Shown piece by piece: positions 1-9,894 of a stretch of 64,000 bases of DNA. The DNA is taken from contig WPIO01000024.1 in the NCBI GenBank assembly GCA_009760855.2, positions 137,001 through 201,000 of the forward strand, read 5' to 3'. How positions within the stretch are numbered: position 1 is the first letter of the stretch; each line of letters opens with the position of its first letter. Below the pieces are notes generated by a model. The model ran no database searches and had not been told where the DNA came from. It saw only the letters and a list, made by a program, of their open reading frames with translations. This stretch comes from Cristatella mucedo (Eukaryota; Bryozoa; Phylactolaemata; Cristatellidae). The translations under genes and the position numbers were made by a program.

Positions 1-512
1 CAAAGCGAGAACAGGAGGGAAACGAAGTGCCAAGCAATGGCGACCAAACGGCAAGAGCAGTCGGGGGGGGGGGGACCAGATACTGCCCTGAGTCGTCACG
101 TGACAACCTCACAGGTCGATGCTCTCGATGCTGAGCAGCACTTGCCACCGAGTCGGTGACAAGTGCTGGCCACACCCTTCGGCCACCACGGCTAGCTACT
201 GACTGCGAGCTGACGCCGAACGGCCGCTCTGGTATTCATTGCTCAGCGATGCGAGCTTGCCTAGCACTCGATAGCTCAGCCGCGGTATGTACGGTCAGCA
301 CGAGTGCAATCGCAGCAGCTTACGGCTTCAGCTGGCTTCTCCAAGCTTCAGTGACGTGCATCAGCAGATGCGTCAGCAGAAGCATCAGCAGAAGGCCGGC
401 AAGCCGGCCGGTGCAACACTCGTGTGGCACGCTTGCTTGCGGGCACAAGTAGGCGAGCACGAAGCAGAGGTCAAGAGCAGTCCGAGTAGAGCCGGCAGCC
501 GTGCGAACGCAC
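1..512. other. Non-coding sequence downstream of NDRG exon 2
   Basis: This is probably intron sequence of the minus-strand NDRG gene, since a donor site lies at 511-512. I searched it for the next NDRG exon and did not find one. It contains a short G run near 63-74 and a CAG-rich stretch at 360-395. Open frames here are short and show no recognisable protein. Confidence 0.4.
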
Positions 513-727
513 CTTGTCGTGCAGCGACTCCATGAATCCGGCGGTAGTGCTCGTGCAGTGAATGAGAACGGCGCCGAGAAGCAGTTCGGGGTAATGCAGC
601 GCCAAGCGGGCGGCCACGTTCGCTCCGGCGCCTTCGCCCAGAACGACGACCGGGCTCTTCACATTGAGTCCCTTCAGGACATCGGCCAGGCCTGTCGCCA
701 GGTCATCCAAAGTTGGAAAGTGGAAGG
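513..727 (-). CDS. NDRG-family protein, second recognisable coding exon
   Basis: On the minus strand this 215-base segment encodes 71 whole codons that read like the alpha/beta-hydrolase core of NDRG (N-myc downstream-regulated) proteins. Visible pieces are FPTLDDLATGLADVLKGLNV, VVVLGEGAGANVAARLAL and a following H-Y-P-E-L block. The upstream border is a polypyrimidine-poor but valid TTGCAG acceptor at 728-733. The downstream border AAG|GTGCGT is a good donor at 511-512. The exon begins in phase 1 and ends in phase 0, matching the phase of the exon at 2225-2456. The nucleophile elbow reads G-E-G-A-G rather than G-x-S-x-G, so the catalytic serine is absent; this is typical of NDRG proteins, which are regarded as non-enzymatic members of the fold. 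Further exons must lie beyond base 1. Frame, splice sites and family pattern agree, so I am fairly sure. Confidence 0.85.
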
Positions 728-2224
728 CTGCAACGGTTCGTTCACAACGGGCGTTCACAGCAGCCGGCCGAAGCCACGGCCCAGACAGACCTCAGTTTGG
801 CAGGCGAGGATGTAACGAGGAGTTTCTGCTAAAGCTGATCTGAAAACCAAGCCCAGCTTCGTGTTCGCATGAACGCGAAATCGCATCCTGCATGTACAAA
901 TAGAGGTGCCTACTGCGGAAACCCCTTCCCCCCCCAAGACATAGTCATAGATTGTGGCACGATTTGGAAAGGACGTGGCCCAATATGACCGTACATTTCG
1001 CGACCGCGAAAAACGACGACAGTCGCTTAAGTTCGCCGTCCCAATATACCGCCTTGCCGATTACAAGAAGCATAGGAACAGTGGAGAAAACAGCAGCAAT
1101 TCACAATTCGGCCGAACGATCGCTGACAAAAGAACGGCGAGCCGGCACCGACCGACGTCTCGGCGCGGCGCCTGCGGGCGGTTATAGTTTGCGTCACTGC
1201 AGAGCGAACGCATCAGCAGAGCACAGACAGCCAGCGCAGGGGAAACACGGGGCCAATCGCGCTCGGTCTGCAAGGCGGCTGCAGATCGGCTCAGTCTCTC
1301 TTTCTTCTTTCGAGAGCCGAGCCGATCTGCAGTTCGGCAGGCAAGGGGGAGGAGCCTCGAGGGGCCACAGCCAACGAGCCGGGCCGGGCCAGCGAACACC
1401 GGCGGCGGCAGCAGCGGCGGCGGCTTCCGAGGCTTCCAGGCCGGCCACTCACTGCCGGCTGCGGCCGGCCGGCCCGACAGACAGATCCACGCAAGCGCAC
1501 ACCCGCGCCATATGTCGGTGCCGCCTGCGTCGTCCCGACGCACCGAAGCCGCCCCGAGTCGACGGCCGCGTTAGCGTGAGGAAGCTCGCTCCGCGCCCGG
1601 ACGCGAGAGCGACCTGGCGCGGCCACGCCCCGTTATTAACGTGGGTGGTAAAAGTGAGCGACAAAGCAGCAGCAGCAGCAGCGTGCGAGCGCCGCCGCCG
1701 CGCCCGAGGAAACGCCAGCCGCGGATGGCGGTGCCAGCCACTCCGGATACGCGTGCAGGGGAGGGGCCGGCGGCGGCGGCGGCCGGACTCGAGAAGTGCG
1801 CGCGAGAGCCACCACACAACAAACCATGCGTGCGAACGGATTTTGCCGGACTGGGTGCCGCGTACGACTTTAGGAGCAGTTCCGCGGCGTTACGCGAACT
1901 AATTAGTTCAAAAGATATCGCCGGTGAATTATCAAGCGTCGGGCACGTGTCTCGCTTGGGGCGCCCTTACGAGAACCGTCGGGTGGCGAGTGCGACGCTC
2001 CGAAAGCTCCTGAAAAAGCGTCGCATTTGACGACCTGACACGCCAGCCGCCGCGCAGCGCTGGCTGGCAGCCCTGAGACCGGCGGCGGCGGCGGCGGCGG
2101 CGGTCCGACCGACGCAGCCCCTGCGACCGAGATGCTGGCGGCGGCGGAGGCGGATGCGGCAGAGGCGCGCGGAAACGGGCCGAGGCGAGCCGAGAGTCGC
2201 GGCGAACGCGCCGCGGCCTCTCAC
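728..2224 (-). other. NDRG intron, GC-rich
   Basis: The intron runs from the GTGAGA donor (2224 downward) to the TTGCAG acceptor (728), about 1.5 kb. It is GC- and CpG-rich with short CAG/CGG runs at 1399-1425, 1668-1682, 1767-1782 and 2080-2103. These runs create long but meaningless open frames on both strands. A short inverted repeat sits near 1280-1332 (GCAGATCGGCTC and its complement around TTTCTTCTTTCGAGAG). No gene is recognised inside. Confidence 0.6.
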
Positions 2225-2456
2225 CCGCGGGAAGATCGGCGGCGCTATCCTCCTGTCCCGGAAAGTTGACGTGCAGCCAGGTGGCGCGAGACGTGATCTC
2301 CTTCATCGACGGGTGATGGACTATGGATTGCCACGACGAGCTGTTGCATCCAAGGTCGTGCACGGTCAGGATCACGACGGGCGCCGCCGCCAGATCGCCG
2401 TCGACCTCGCACATCAGCTCGCCGCATCTCTCGGTCTTGACAATCAAGCTCGACAT
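2225..2456 (-). CDS. NDRG-family protein, first coding exon with start codon
   Basis: The minus-strand ATG at 2456-2454 opens a frame of about 77 codons that matches the N-terminal part of NDRG proteins: a short beta-strand leader, then VVILTVHDLGCNSSSW (NDRG proteins have a similar T-x-HD-x-G-x-N block), then a segment like WLHVNFPGQEDSAADLPAG, where the family has H-V-D-A-P-G-M-E-E-G-A. The donor G|GTGAGA follows at 2224. Splicing to the acceptor at 728 keeps the frame (phase 1) and joins the two blocks exactly as in the family. The start is chosen because the distance to the HDLG block is right for the family and there is a G at -3. NDRG proteins are cytoplasmic stress and differentiation-linked proteins without known catalysis. 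Nothing in the exon looks broken. Confidence 0.85.
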
Positions 2457-2580
2457 TGCGCTCGTGAACGCCGCTGCCGCCGCCCGAATGCTAGCCTGCT
2501 AATGAGAGCAGCACAGAGCCCGTCGACGCTGAAAGCCGCCACTACGCTGCAGCGACCTGCCGGGCGACTGACGGGAGTCG

Positions 2581-2622
2581 ATATAAATAGCAACTTCCGC
2601 GCATGCGCACACTTCCTCGTGG
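2581..2622 (-). promoter_or_regulatory. Likely NDRG core promoter (NRF1-, ETS- and TATA-like motifs)
   Basis: About 125-165 bases upstream of the start codon, read on the minus strand, there is an ETS-like GAGGAAGTG (2612-2620), a perfect NRF1-type palindrome GCGCATGCGC (2599-2608), a second GGAAG core (about 2594-2599) and an AT-rich TATA-like CTATTTATAT (2581-2590). The order and spacing suit a CpG-rich animal promoter with a 5' UTR of about 100 bases. The TATA-like motif could also be read on the plus strand as TATAAATAG. No transcript evidence is available. Confidence 0.45.
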
Positions 2623-2677
2623 ACTTGTTTACACTGCGTCGGTGCCGACCTGCGAGCCTTACGGTACTCAGCGGCGG

Positions 2678-2678
<1 letters not shown>

Positions 2679-2717
<39 letters not shown>
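2679..2717. repeat. (CCG)n microsatellite
   Basis: About 13 uninterrupted CCG units run into a short CG tract. It lies upstream of the NDRG promoter cluster and is non-coding as far as can be seen. Confidence 0.95.
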
Positions 2718-3860
2718 GCGCGCAGTTCGCAGGAGTGCTGACCCCACTGCTGTCAGACCTCTCTCGGGCCGCCGCCGACTGCGGGTCTCGTGGACCGCGG
2801 CCCAAGCTTCGAGTGTTAGGGCACCTGCGGGTCCACTCGCATTCTTTTGGTCATTAGTCATACTACTCGCCCGAGCCCGAAGCCGCCGTCCTGTGCGGCG
2901 CAAGCTACGCTCGAGAGCTGGGCCGACGCTGGGGCCTCGAAGTACTTACTCGCTCGCCCCTTCATCTCGCGGGGTCGTTTCGTGGGGTCGAGCGCTCCCG
3001 CGTCAACGGTGCAGGATATAGGTTCTCTGCTCTGGCTCACTGCTTCCTTGAATCGCAGGGCGAACAGTTTTCATTCTTTCAGAGCAGAAAGAAGGTTTCG
3101 CCAAGCTTGCGTCGCTATCTCGTCTACTTTACGCTACCTCTTAGCGCCGGCCTAATGTCTGAATGTGTAGCTACTTCCGCTACCGTCCCAGCAGCGGCTC
3201 GCCTGGCCGCCGCATCGCGCGGCGTGCCTCGTCGTTGCCGGCGGCGAGACGGCGATCTGGCGCGCAAATGATGAAGTAATTAGCCGGTTGTAAAACAAGC
3301 AGCTCAGTAACTAGCCGCGGCTGAGAGTTGCTGCGCGAGGTGAAACTCGTCTACGGTGCAGATCCGTAGCGCGGCCCCGTCCGCCGCCGAGCGTAACTTG
3401 GAACTCTTTGAACGGGGGAAGCACGCATTTCTTTCAAGACCGGCCCTCTTCCCCGGAACACCCGAGTGCACATTCTGGCTCTCCCTACACGGAGGTTAAG
3501 ATTTTCTTAGACCGGCTGGAGAACTTTCCGGGACGGCGCTGCTTTTGAGCGCTGCTCCAGAGTGAGGCGGCGACCTTCGGGCCCGGCAATAGGGCGGGCC
3601 ACCGCCGGTCTCTTTTCAGATGGCATCTGAAAAGACTTCCGGGTGGCGCTCGTTCGATGCGGATATTCGTGCAGACTTTCCCGAAAGGGGGGGGGGGCGC
3701 AGAGATTTTTCAATCTTTCAGAGGGCGCTGACAAGTCCGCAAGGGCGCCGCATTCGGCGGGCAGAGCAGCGGCGGCGCATTTCCAGAAAAGGAAGAAAAC
3801 AAAAGAAGAGGCTTTTGGGCCCGTATTACTTTTTCTTTTAGCGATAGGCGAACCGTCGCA
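2718..3860. other. GC-rich intergenic sequence upstream of NDRG
   Basis: This stretch is CpG-rich near the NDRG promoter and becomes less so toward 3,860. No conserved protein, RNA gene or transposon is recognised. Open frames are short and overlap on both strands, as expected from composition. Confidence 0.4.
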
Positions 3861-4005
3861 CGAGCTGGTTTGGTCCAGCGGTTAATGCGCTCGCCCCGAC
3901 CGAGGTCTGGCCGAGGTCGTGTGCTCGAGCCCCGAGGCACATGTGAAGCGCCTCAATAGAGATTAAGTTCTCTTGGGACGCTATGTAAATGAATTATGTT
4001 ATATT
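3861..4005 (+). mobile_element. tRNA-derived SINE, family A
   Basis: The head GAGCTGGTTTGGTCCAGCGG followed by TTAATGCGCTCGCC is A-box-like. A B-box-like element lies near GTGCTCGAGCCCC. The body ends with AAGCGCCTCAATAGAGATTA, AGTTCTCTTGGGACGCTATG and an AT-rich tail. This tail closely matches the 3' end of the window's main LINE family, so the SINE probably borrows that LINE's machinery. At least ten copies occur here in both orientations. Confidence 0.8.
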
Positions 4006-4494
4006 TTCTCCAGAAAAGGCTACCTCGAAAGGAGCTAAAGAATTTCTGCACGAAGGCTAGGCCGCGGCGTGGTGCGCCCGCGACGCACCGCTTCACGGGC
4101 CGTCTCCACGCTGGGTAGGCTGCGACGATACGAAAAGGGTTTTGCGTGTGCGGTGACCCTAAGCGGATCTAGGGTTCCAAGTCTCAGTCAGCTGCAGCTG
4201 ATCCTATCTACGGCTAGGGGGATTGCTAAACACTATGGCTTTTTTCTAGATCAGCTCTGTCGGCTGCTAAACAGAGAGGACCTGTCGCTTGTAACCGCAG
4301 TAACCGTAATAACCGCAGTAACCGCGCTCTGAAGCCGCGGTTTATGCACGTAAGCCACCGGTTTCTCATCGACCGGTTTTTACCGTCGGCTTTCATTCGG
4401 TCAAACTGACGGAGGAATGACCGCGTTGGAACGATCGGTTTCGCCGTCGGTTTCTATGCCGCGCTGGTCTCGCCCATCGGTCAAGGTGCTAGCC

Positions 4495-4630
4495 CTGACC
4501 GAGGTTCAAGGTGAATGTAGTTGCCGATCGAGGTCGTGGGCTCGAGCCCCGCGGCGTACGTGAAGCGCCTGAGTAGAGATCAAGTCTCTTAGAATGCTAT
4601 TTTCAAATACATTTTTCTAAATTATTTTTT
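4495..4630 (+). mobile_element. SINE family A, diverged copy
   Basis: It carries the GTCGTGGGCTCGAGCCCC B-box segment, then a GTGAAGCGCCTGAGTAGAGA tail with TCAAGTCTCTTAGAATGCTA and an AT-rich end. The head is less well preserved. The DNA between it and the copy at 3,861 (4,006-4,494) holds GTAACCGCAGTAACC-type short repeats and nothing recognisable. Confidence 0.65.
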
Positions 4631-4714
4631 TATACGCATCGGCGAAGCTCCACCGTCAGAGAAGTCGTTTTTCTATCATTTCGGCGCTTGAAAATGTCAG
4701 CATCCGATATCCGG

Positions 4715-4890
4715 CTCCTGCCCCTGGGCCTTAGTCCAGGAGGTAAGGTGCTCGCTCTTCACCACCCTGGCAGGTCGTGGCTTCGAGTCTTACAGCGGTC
4801 GATCCTTTATTGCCCGCTGCAAGCGGTGGCGACAGCCACAAACGCTCTTCCGCCGCTATGCAAATGAGGCTGTTAAATCAGCTAAGCTTT
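4715..4890 (+). mobile_element. tRNA-derived SINE, family B
   Basis: The head CTTAGTCCAGGAGGTAAGG and the GGTCGTGGCTTCGAGTC B-box segment are followed by a body with CTGCAAGCGGTGGCGACAGC and an end GCTGTTAAATCAGCTAAGCT. The same family occurs at 33,997, 59,124, 59,296 and 60,385. Its body differs from family A, but the CGCTATGCAAATGAGGCTG stretch again resembles LINE tails. Confidence 0.75.
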
Positions 4891-4920
4891 TTGTGATCGT
4901 CTAGTGGCGGCTGCTGCTGC

Positions 4921-4921
<1 letters not shown>

Positions 4922-4974
<53 letters not shown>
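4922..4974. repeat. (TG)n microsatellite
   Basis: An uninterrupted TG run of about 26 units lies immediately after the SINE-B tail. The open frames through it are artefacts of the repeat. Confidence 0.98.
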
Positions 4975-4975
<1 letters not shown>

Positions 4976-6156
4976 CGTGCGTTCTGTTTGACGAACCCGC
5001 TGAGGGAGGGGGCAAACAGCAAGGAAGGGAGGACAAGTCGAAAGCGGGACAGTCGCTCATCAACGCACTGAGAACGAATGCGAATGAGAACGAATGCGGC
5101 GCACGGACGGCGTTCGCGCGCCGCGAGCCGAGCTCGCGGCAATCTCCGACGGCAGCGCCTCTCCGTTGCGGCGGCGGAAGTAGCGGCCGGTGCGACGCCC
5201 CTGGTCGGGCGTTGCCGTGCGTGCATCCTGCGCGAGCCTGCTCATGAGAATTCTGGACCGGAGCGAGACGCCGTAGGCAGACGGATATCCGCTACTTCCG
5301 CTTCTTGCCGGCCCTCGCGGAGAAGGAAGTCACCGCCCCGACGACCGCCGTGCTCAACCGGCAACTCGCACGCTCGCCGGTCGGGCTCAGCCCGACGGCT
5401 CTGCAGCTTACCGCCCTCTCTTAATTAAAACATTCCGGCATTCTCCTTCACTCATCGCGTCCCATTAACAGGAATGCGCCCGGTAATCGGTGCGGTCGTC
5501 GCTAACGCGCGCCATGGTTAGCAGGTAACGGAGGTGGGCTCTTGCAGGCACATTCGATCGGTCGACTGGTTTACGCTACCGCCGGTTTCCCAGAAGAAGT
5601 TGAACCGCAACGCTGGTAAATCAGTTTCCGTCCGGACACCGAGACGGCCCTGTAGGAGTGATGACGTAGGCGATGAGACCAACGGGAAAACCGATGGAAA
5701 ATTTTTTACTGAAAACCGACCGTATATAGAGAATTAGATTTTTTTTCCTCCAAATGGGCCGTCATTTTCGTTTAGACGGAGCTAGAAAGGTTACTAGAGC
5801 GTCGAGCCTTCGGCGTGCATGCGAAGTGTCCGGTGTCGGTTTCAAGACGGGGCTGCAATTTTTTTTTTAAGTATGGTCGTATCTATAAAATTGCATAGTA
5901 GTTAATTCTCTTTGGCAGGTTTGAAGAGAAATACCGAGCTATTCGTCTTTGGCACGCTGCTGTCTCTCCGGGTCTGCGAACAGATGTGCGAATTTCTCTT
6001 TAGTGAGCCGATCGAGGCACCGGATGTGCGCCTTTGGAGCTAAAGGCTTTCTGGAAGCTTTGGAGGGCAGGGTTAACTACTAGTTTAAATAAGCATTGAA
6101 AAATAGAAACATGCGTTAAAATGACAATCGTGTAGAGAGGCTAAAGAGGGTTTACG

Positions 6157-6157
<1 letters not shown>
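4975..6157. other. Unrecognised non-coding sequence, GC-rich at 5,060-5,430
   Basis: A GC- and CpG-rich patch is followed by ordinary sequence. I see no protein family, RNA gene or mobile element. Short motifs of the type ACCGGTTT or CCGTCGGTTT recur both here (5,550-5,720) and at 4,330-4,480, but I could not establish a defined inverted repeat. Confidence 0.35.

Positions 6158-6250
<93 letters not shown>
6158..6250. repeat. (CA)n microsatellite ending in (TA)n
   Basis: A CA run of about 80 bases has two CGCA interruptions near 6,201-6,207 and a short TA run at its end. It touches the tail of the minus-strand SINE-A copy that follows, so it may have grown from that SINE's tail. Confidence 0.97.
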
Positions 6251-6400
6251 ATTTATTTGTATAGCGCCCCAAGAGAACCTAATCTCTATTCAGGCGCTTA
6301 ACATATGCCTCTGGGCTCGAGCCGACAACCTCAGCCAGACCTTGGTCGGGGCAAGGGCAAGCATCTCAACCGCTGGGCCATAACAGCTCGGCAAGATAAC
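6245..6400 (-). mobile_element. SINE family A
   Basis: On the plus strand the copy reads from its tail (ATTTATTTGTATAGCGCCCC) through AAGAGAACCTAATCTCTATT to GGGCTCGAGC and the head complement CTGGGCCATAACAGCTCGG. It is a complete copy in reverse orientation. Confidence 0.8.
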
Positions 6401-7249
6401 GAGCTAAAATCCTCAACCTTATCCCGCGCTCTTCAAGTTTTAATTTTAGCCTCCGTCTTATATCCTGGGTAGGCCCTTGAAGGCAAGCAGCTTGTAAGGC
6501 AATGACCTATAGCTGCTTTTGAGGAAGCCCGCCGTGGGGTGGGATTGGGGCGCTGGCCAAACTAGTCGAGCGTGAATCTGGCCGTCCTTTGGCTACGGCT
6601 GATGAAATGAGATGACCTGTACAACTCATTCAGACGATGCTGACGATACATCTGTACACGAGGGGATCAAGGCTAGAGTGATTCCCCATGCCGCGTTAAT
6701 AAAGGCTTTCGTGCACTTCCATTACAAAGCCTTAGCCGACGCAGAGAAAAGCAGTTGATAGACGCTACTACTTTGATATCCTAAAGCTGTGCGCTGAAGG
6801 CACTGCCTCAGGTAGCCTCGTTGTGACCTGCTCAAAAGAGAGACGCCTCCTTAATGGCTCTACAAATGTCTAAGCCATTGAAAAAATGTCTAGCTCATCC
6901 GCCAGCCGACAGCGACCTCGCAGACCGAAGGCACGCAGTTCTAGGGGCCTTAGTAGCCCCGACTAAAAATAAAGAAAAAAACGACTGGGGACTGCCTGCC
7001 TCTGGAGAAACACCGCAGGTAGTTTTCTAGCAATTCATTAGCCGGCGAGTTCTAGAAGACCGCGGCCTGCATCGCCAAGAGACCGGCCGATTTCGCTAAC
7101 ATTTTAGCGTCTTTAAAAATGGCAACTTCTTCCGAAAGAAGGCTACTAATCAGCTCGCCGAGGGAGCACCTACGAGAGGCGGGCTCTTCTACGAAACGAG
7201 TGGTTAGACATCAATTCTCGGAGCGTCTGAATCGCACCGAGCGGCACAT
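6401..7249. other. Unrecognised sequence
   Basis: No gene, RNA or known repeat is visible. A stretch near 6,920-6,950 (GAAGGCACGCAGTTCTAGGG) resembles one near 8,255-8,280, which suggests an undefined moderately repeated sequence. Confidence 0.35.
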
Positions 7250-7412
7250 CATATATAATATATAATATATAATTCGTTTATATAGCGCCCCAAGAGAACT
7301 TAATCTCTATTCAGGCGGTTCGCATATGCCTCGAGGCTCGAGCCCACGACCTCAGTCAGACCTTGGTCGGGGCGAGCACCTTAACCGCTAGACCAAACCA
7401 GCTCGGGGCGAA
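7250..7412 (-). mobile_element. SINE family A
   Basis: A complete reverse-orientation copy. The tail lies in TATATAATATAATTCGTTTA, then come the AGAGAACTTAATCTCTATTC block, the B-box region GGCTCGAGCC and the head complement TAGACCAAACCAGCTCGG. Confidence 0.82.
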
Positions 7413-7799
7413 CCTTCGACAGTCTCTCAACACGTCGTCTCAAGATTGACCGGCACAGCCCATTTTTTAATATAGCCTGCAGCTTCTTCCGGAAGGCTTC
7501 CTACCCCGGGCAGGCATGCGTAGCCTTCTCTCTATTCGAAGTTGGCAGTCTCGCTCTGGGGAAACATCCTGACGTTGCGAGCCGAAGGCAAGCCACCGGA
7601 AGGGGTCCTTAGCGCCGCTGACTCCTTTAGCATCGCTCTACAGACTGCATTCGCAATCCTGGGAACAGAGCCTGAAACTCCAAGCCGAAGGCCTGCTGCC
7701 CGCGGCGGAGTGGCGGAGCCAGAACTTTCGTCTGGCGGAACGAGAGCCGCCATTTTCTACGCAGAGGGACCAGACCTGCGAGATTGTTTCATGTACGGG
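7413..7799. other. Unrecognised sequence between SINE copies
   Basis: Two overlapping open frames of 70-90 codons lie here on opposite strands (7,532-7,811). Neither matches a family I know and neither has a convincing start context. I see nothing else. Confidence 0.3.
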
Positions 7800-7892
7800 G
7801 AAATAATATAATATAATTCACTTGTATAGACCAAGTGACCTTGGTCAGGGCGAGCACCTCAACCACTGGACCAAACCAGCGCGGCGAAAGAG
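7800..7892 (-). mobile_element. SINE family A, internally deleted copy
   Basis: The tail ATAATATAATTCACTTGTAT is joined directly to the head complement CTTGGTCAGGGCGAGCACCT and ends CTGGACCAAACCAGC. The B-box region is missing, so this is a deletion derivative. Confidence 0.65.
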
Positions 7893-8622
7893 GATCAACT
7901 AATGCAAAATTATAGCGCAATATACTTGGTGTTCATTCGACTCGAACTCGGCAGTTGCAGAACATTGTTTCGCAGATTGGTCGGGTCGGCGGGGGGGGGG
8001 GGGAGGAACGTGGAAATAGGGGGCGTGGTCCAGGTCACAGCCCGCTGTTGGGGGGGGGGGGCGAAAATGCCCCCTGCCCTCCTGGCTCTCCGCCGCTGCT
8101 TCCCGGAATCCTCTTTAGACGTGCTCAAAAAAAGAATGGCCTCTTAGACGCCACCTTCAAACTATGAACAAATTGAAAAAAACTTAAAATATTTTTGAAA
8201 AAACTTAAAAGAATTGCAGGCTCCTTTAAAAAACGACTCCGGTGCTCATAAAACGGAAGGCGCGCAACTCTAGCGGCCTTCTTGGGCATATCTAAGAACA
8301 TACAATGACAGACTCCCAGTGGGGGGGGGAAACTCGACTATGTACCACCTGACAACGATTTAGAACCGCTCCCGGGTAGCAAAAGTGAAAAGTAAAGTTC
8401 AGCTGATCAAACAGACTCATTTAAATAGCATTCTGGTGGAAGCGAGGAAATAGAAACGTCATAAACAGATTCTCGGACGCAAAATGAAAGGCAACAACTC
8501 AGTTCTGTCCACGGGTGACCCAAGGTTATGAAAAAATTCGCAGGGTGGCGCAGCAAAAAAGGCCTCACAGATCAAAGGCACGGTCAGGTCAAATGCTGGC
8601 GTATACCGTCAAAGGCATGGAA
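7893..8622. other. Unrecognised sequence with G runs
   Basis: G homopolymers occur at about 7,990-8,003, 8,051-8,061 and 8,321-8,330. No gene is recognised. Frames on both strands are driven by the G runs. Confidence 0.35.
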
Positions 8623-8664
8623 GGAAAATTGTAGTATATATATATATATATACTACAATTTTCC
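8623..8664. repeat. Perfect 42-bp palindrome around a TA core
   Basis: GGAAAATTGTAGTA, a (TA)7 core, then TACTACAATTTTCC form a perfect palindrome. It lies beside the AT-rich tail of the next SINE-A copy and could extrude as a cruciform. Confidence 0.9.
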
Positions 8665-8820
8665 TATATATATACATATATATATATATATATAATTCAT
8701 CTGTTTTGAGCCCTAAGAGAACTTAATCTCTTTTCGGGCACTTCACAAGGGGGCTTGAGCCCACGACCTCGGCCAGAGCTTGGTCGGGGCGAGCGCCCCA
8801 CCATTGGGCAGTATTCTACT
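8665..8820 (-). mobile_element. SINE family A with (TA)n tail
   Basis: An AT-dinucleotide tail leads to TTTTGAGCCCTAAGAGAACT, then CTTGAGCCCACGACCTCGGC and a shortened head complement. It is a somewhat diverged minus-strand copy. Confidence 0.7.
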
Positions 8821-8925
8821 ATAGTATAATAATATTATATAATATATAATACTATATAATAATGTATAATATAATAACAATATAATATAATGATATATAA
8901 TAATAATATAGTAGTATACTAGCCA
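8815..8925. repeat. AT-rich low-complexity block
   Basis: Irregular TATAAT/ATATAATA units fill about 110 bases after the SINE-A head. They have no coding content. Confidence 0.85.
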
Positions 8926-9042
8926 TCGAAGTAGATAACCCCATGCTCTCGCCCACCATCCCTTCGAATTCTGTTGCTATTTACGCTCCAGGTGACCGAG
9001 TGCCTCCTTCCGGGCTGGCAGTCGACGCAATGCCATCCTGCG

Positions 9043-9128
9043 ATCTAATAATAATAATAATAATAATGCATTTGTCATAGCGCCCTCAGCGCACCCAATG
9101 TCTTTCTAAACACTTTACATTCGCTGCA
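9043..9128 (-). mobile_element. LINE-1fam 3' tail fragment
   Basis: An (AAT)n run followed by TGCATTTGTCATAGCGCCCT and CTTTCTAAACACTTTACATT is the reverse complement of this LINE family's 3' end. Only the tail is present. Confidence 0.7.
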
Positions 9129-9890
9129 ACGCAGCTAACCTTGGCCTTTGTTCTAGAGCGCGTACTACTTTGTTCTGTGCCGCAGGCGCCCCCACAACTC
9201 AGCGGACGTTTTCAATGCATCGACGCTTCTTCCTGGGTCGGTTTGCAAGAGCCTTATACTGGGGGGCGGGGGGGGGGGCGGGGCGGGGCGGGGCGGGGGA
9301 GAGGCAGCGCAGCCGGCGGCACAGCTTCGCAGGTGGAGCGCACTCTGCTCTCTTAGAGGACTCGCGAAGTCGGGAGTCGCTCTAACGGGGCCGCCCAAAA
9401 AGCAGGAGTTACCTATTAAGTTATCTGTGAGCCATTTCTAAACGATGCATACTGCGATAACCCGACCGAACGTGGAGCAGGGACCGGATGAGGCAGCACG
9501 CTGAGCCTTGGTAAGGCAGGATTCAAATACCAGTGTTCTGCAGCCGTCTGCTGTAGTCAACCGATCTTTGTCGACGCAAGCTAGTGACGCCCCAGGGCTG
9601 TAACGCTGTATTGATATTCATTCTGTGGCCGCGTTGAAAATGCATTGATAATCTAAAAGACTTGATGAAAAAATAATAATTAGGACTGCGTGCATTATAT
9701 TGGCGGAGAGATTATATTAAGGGTTAAACTAAATGCTAGACTAAATGCCAAATGACGTGCAGATCACATCGGTGGATGTCTGAGCATTTTGTAGGGTGCT
9801 AAACAAATCATTGGCCGTCATGGCCGTCAACCCACATAACATCTATTGAGCATCTTGCGAGACGCAAATACGCTCACAATGCCCTTAGCC
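9129..9890. other. Unrecognised sequence with a (GGGGC)n tract
   Basis: A G-rich tract at 9,261-9,300 includes GGGGC repeats. Short open frames through it (9,141-9,398, both strands) have no recognisable domain. Nothing else is identified. Confidence 0.35.
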
Positions 9891-9894
9891 GTAA

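Noticed and set aside
952-1902. 316-codon plus-strand open frame
   Set aside because: It lies inside the NDRG intron, overlaps other long frames on both strands, is Arg/Ala-rich because of high GC, and shows no domain.
4330-5720. A DNA transposon with ACCGGTTT/CCGTCGGTTT-rich inverted ends
   Set aside because: Related short motifs occur at 4,330-4,480 and 5,550-5,720, but I could not align them into a consistent inverted repeat.
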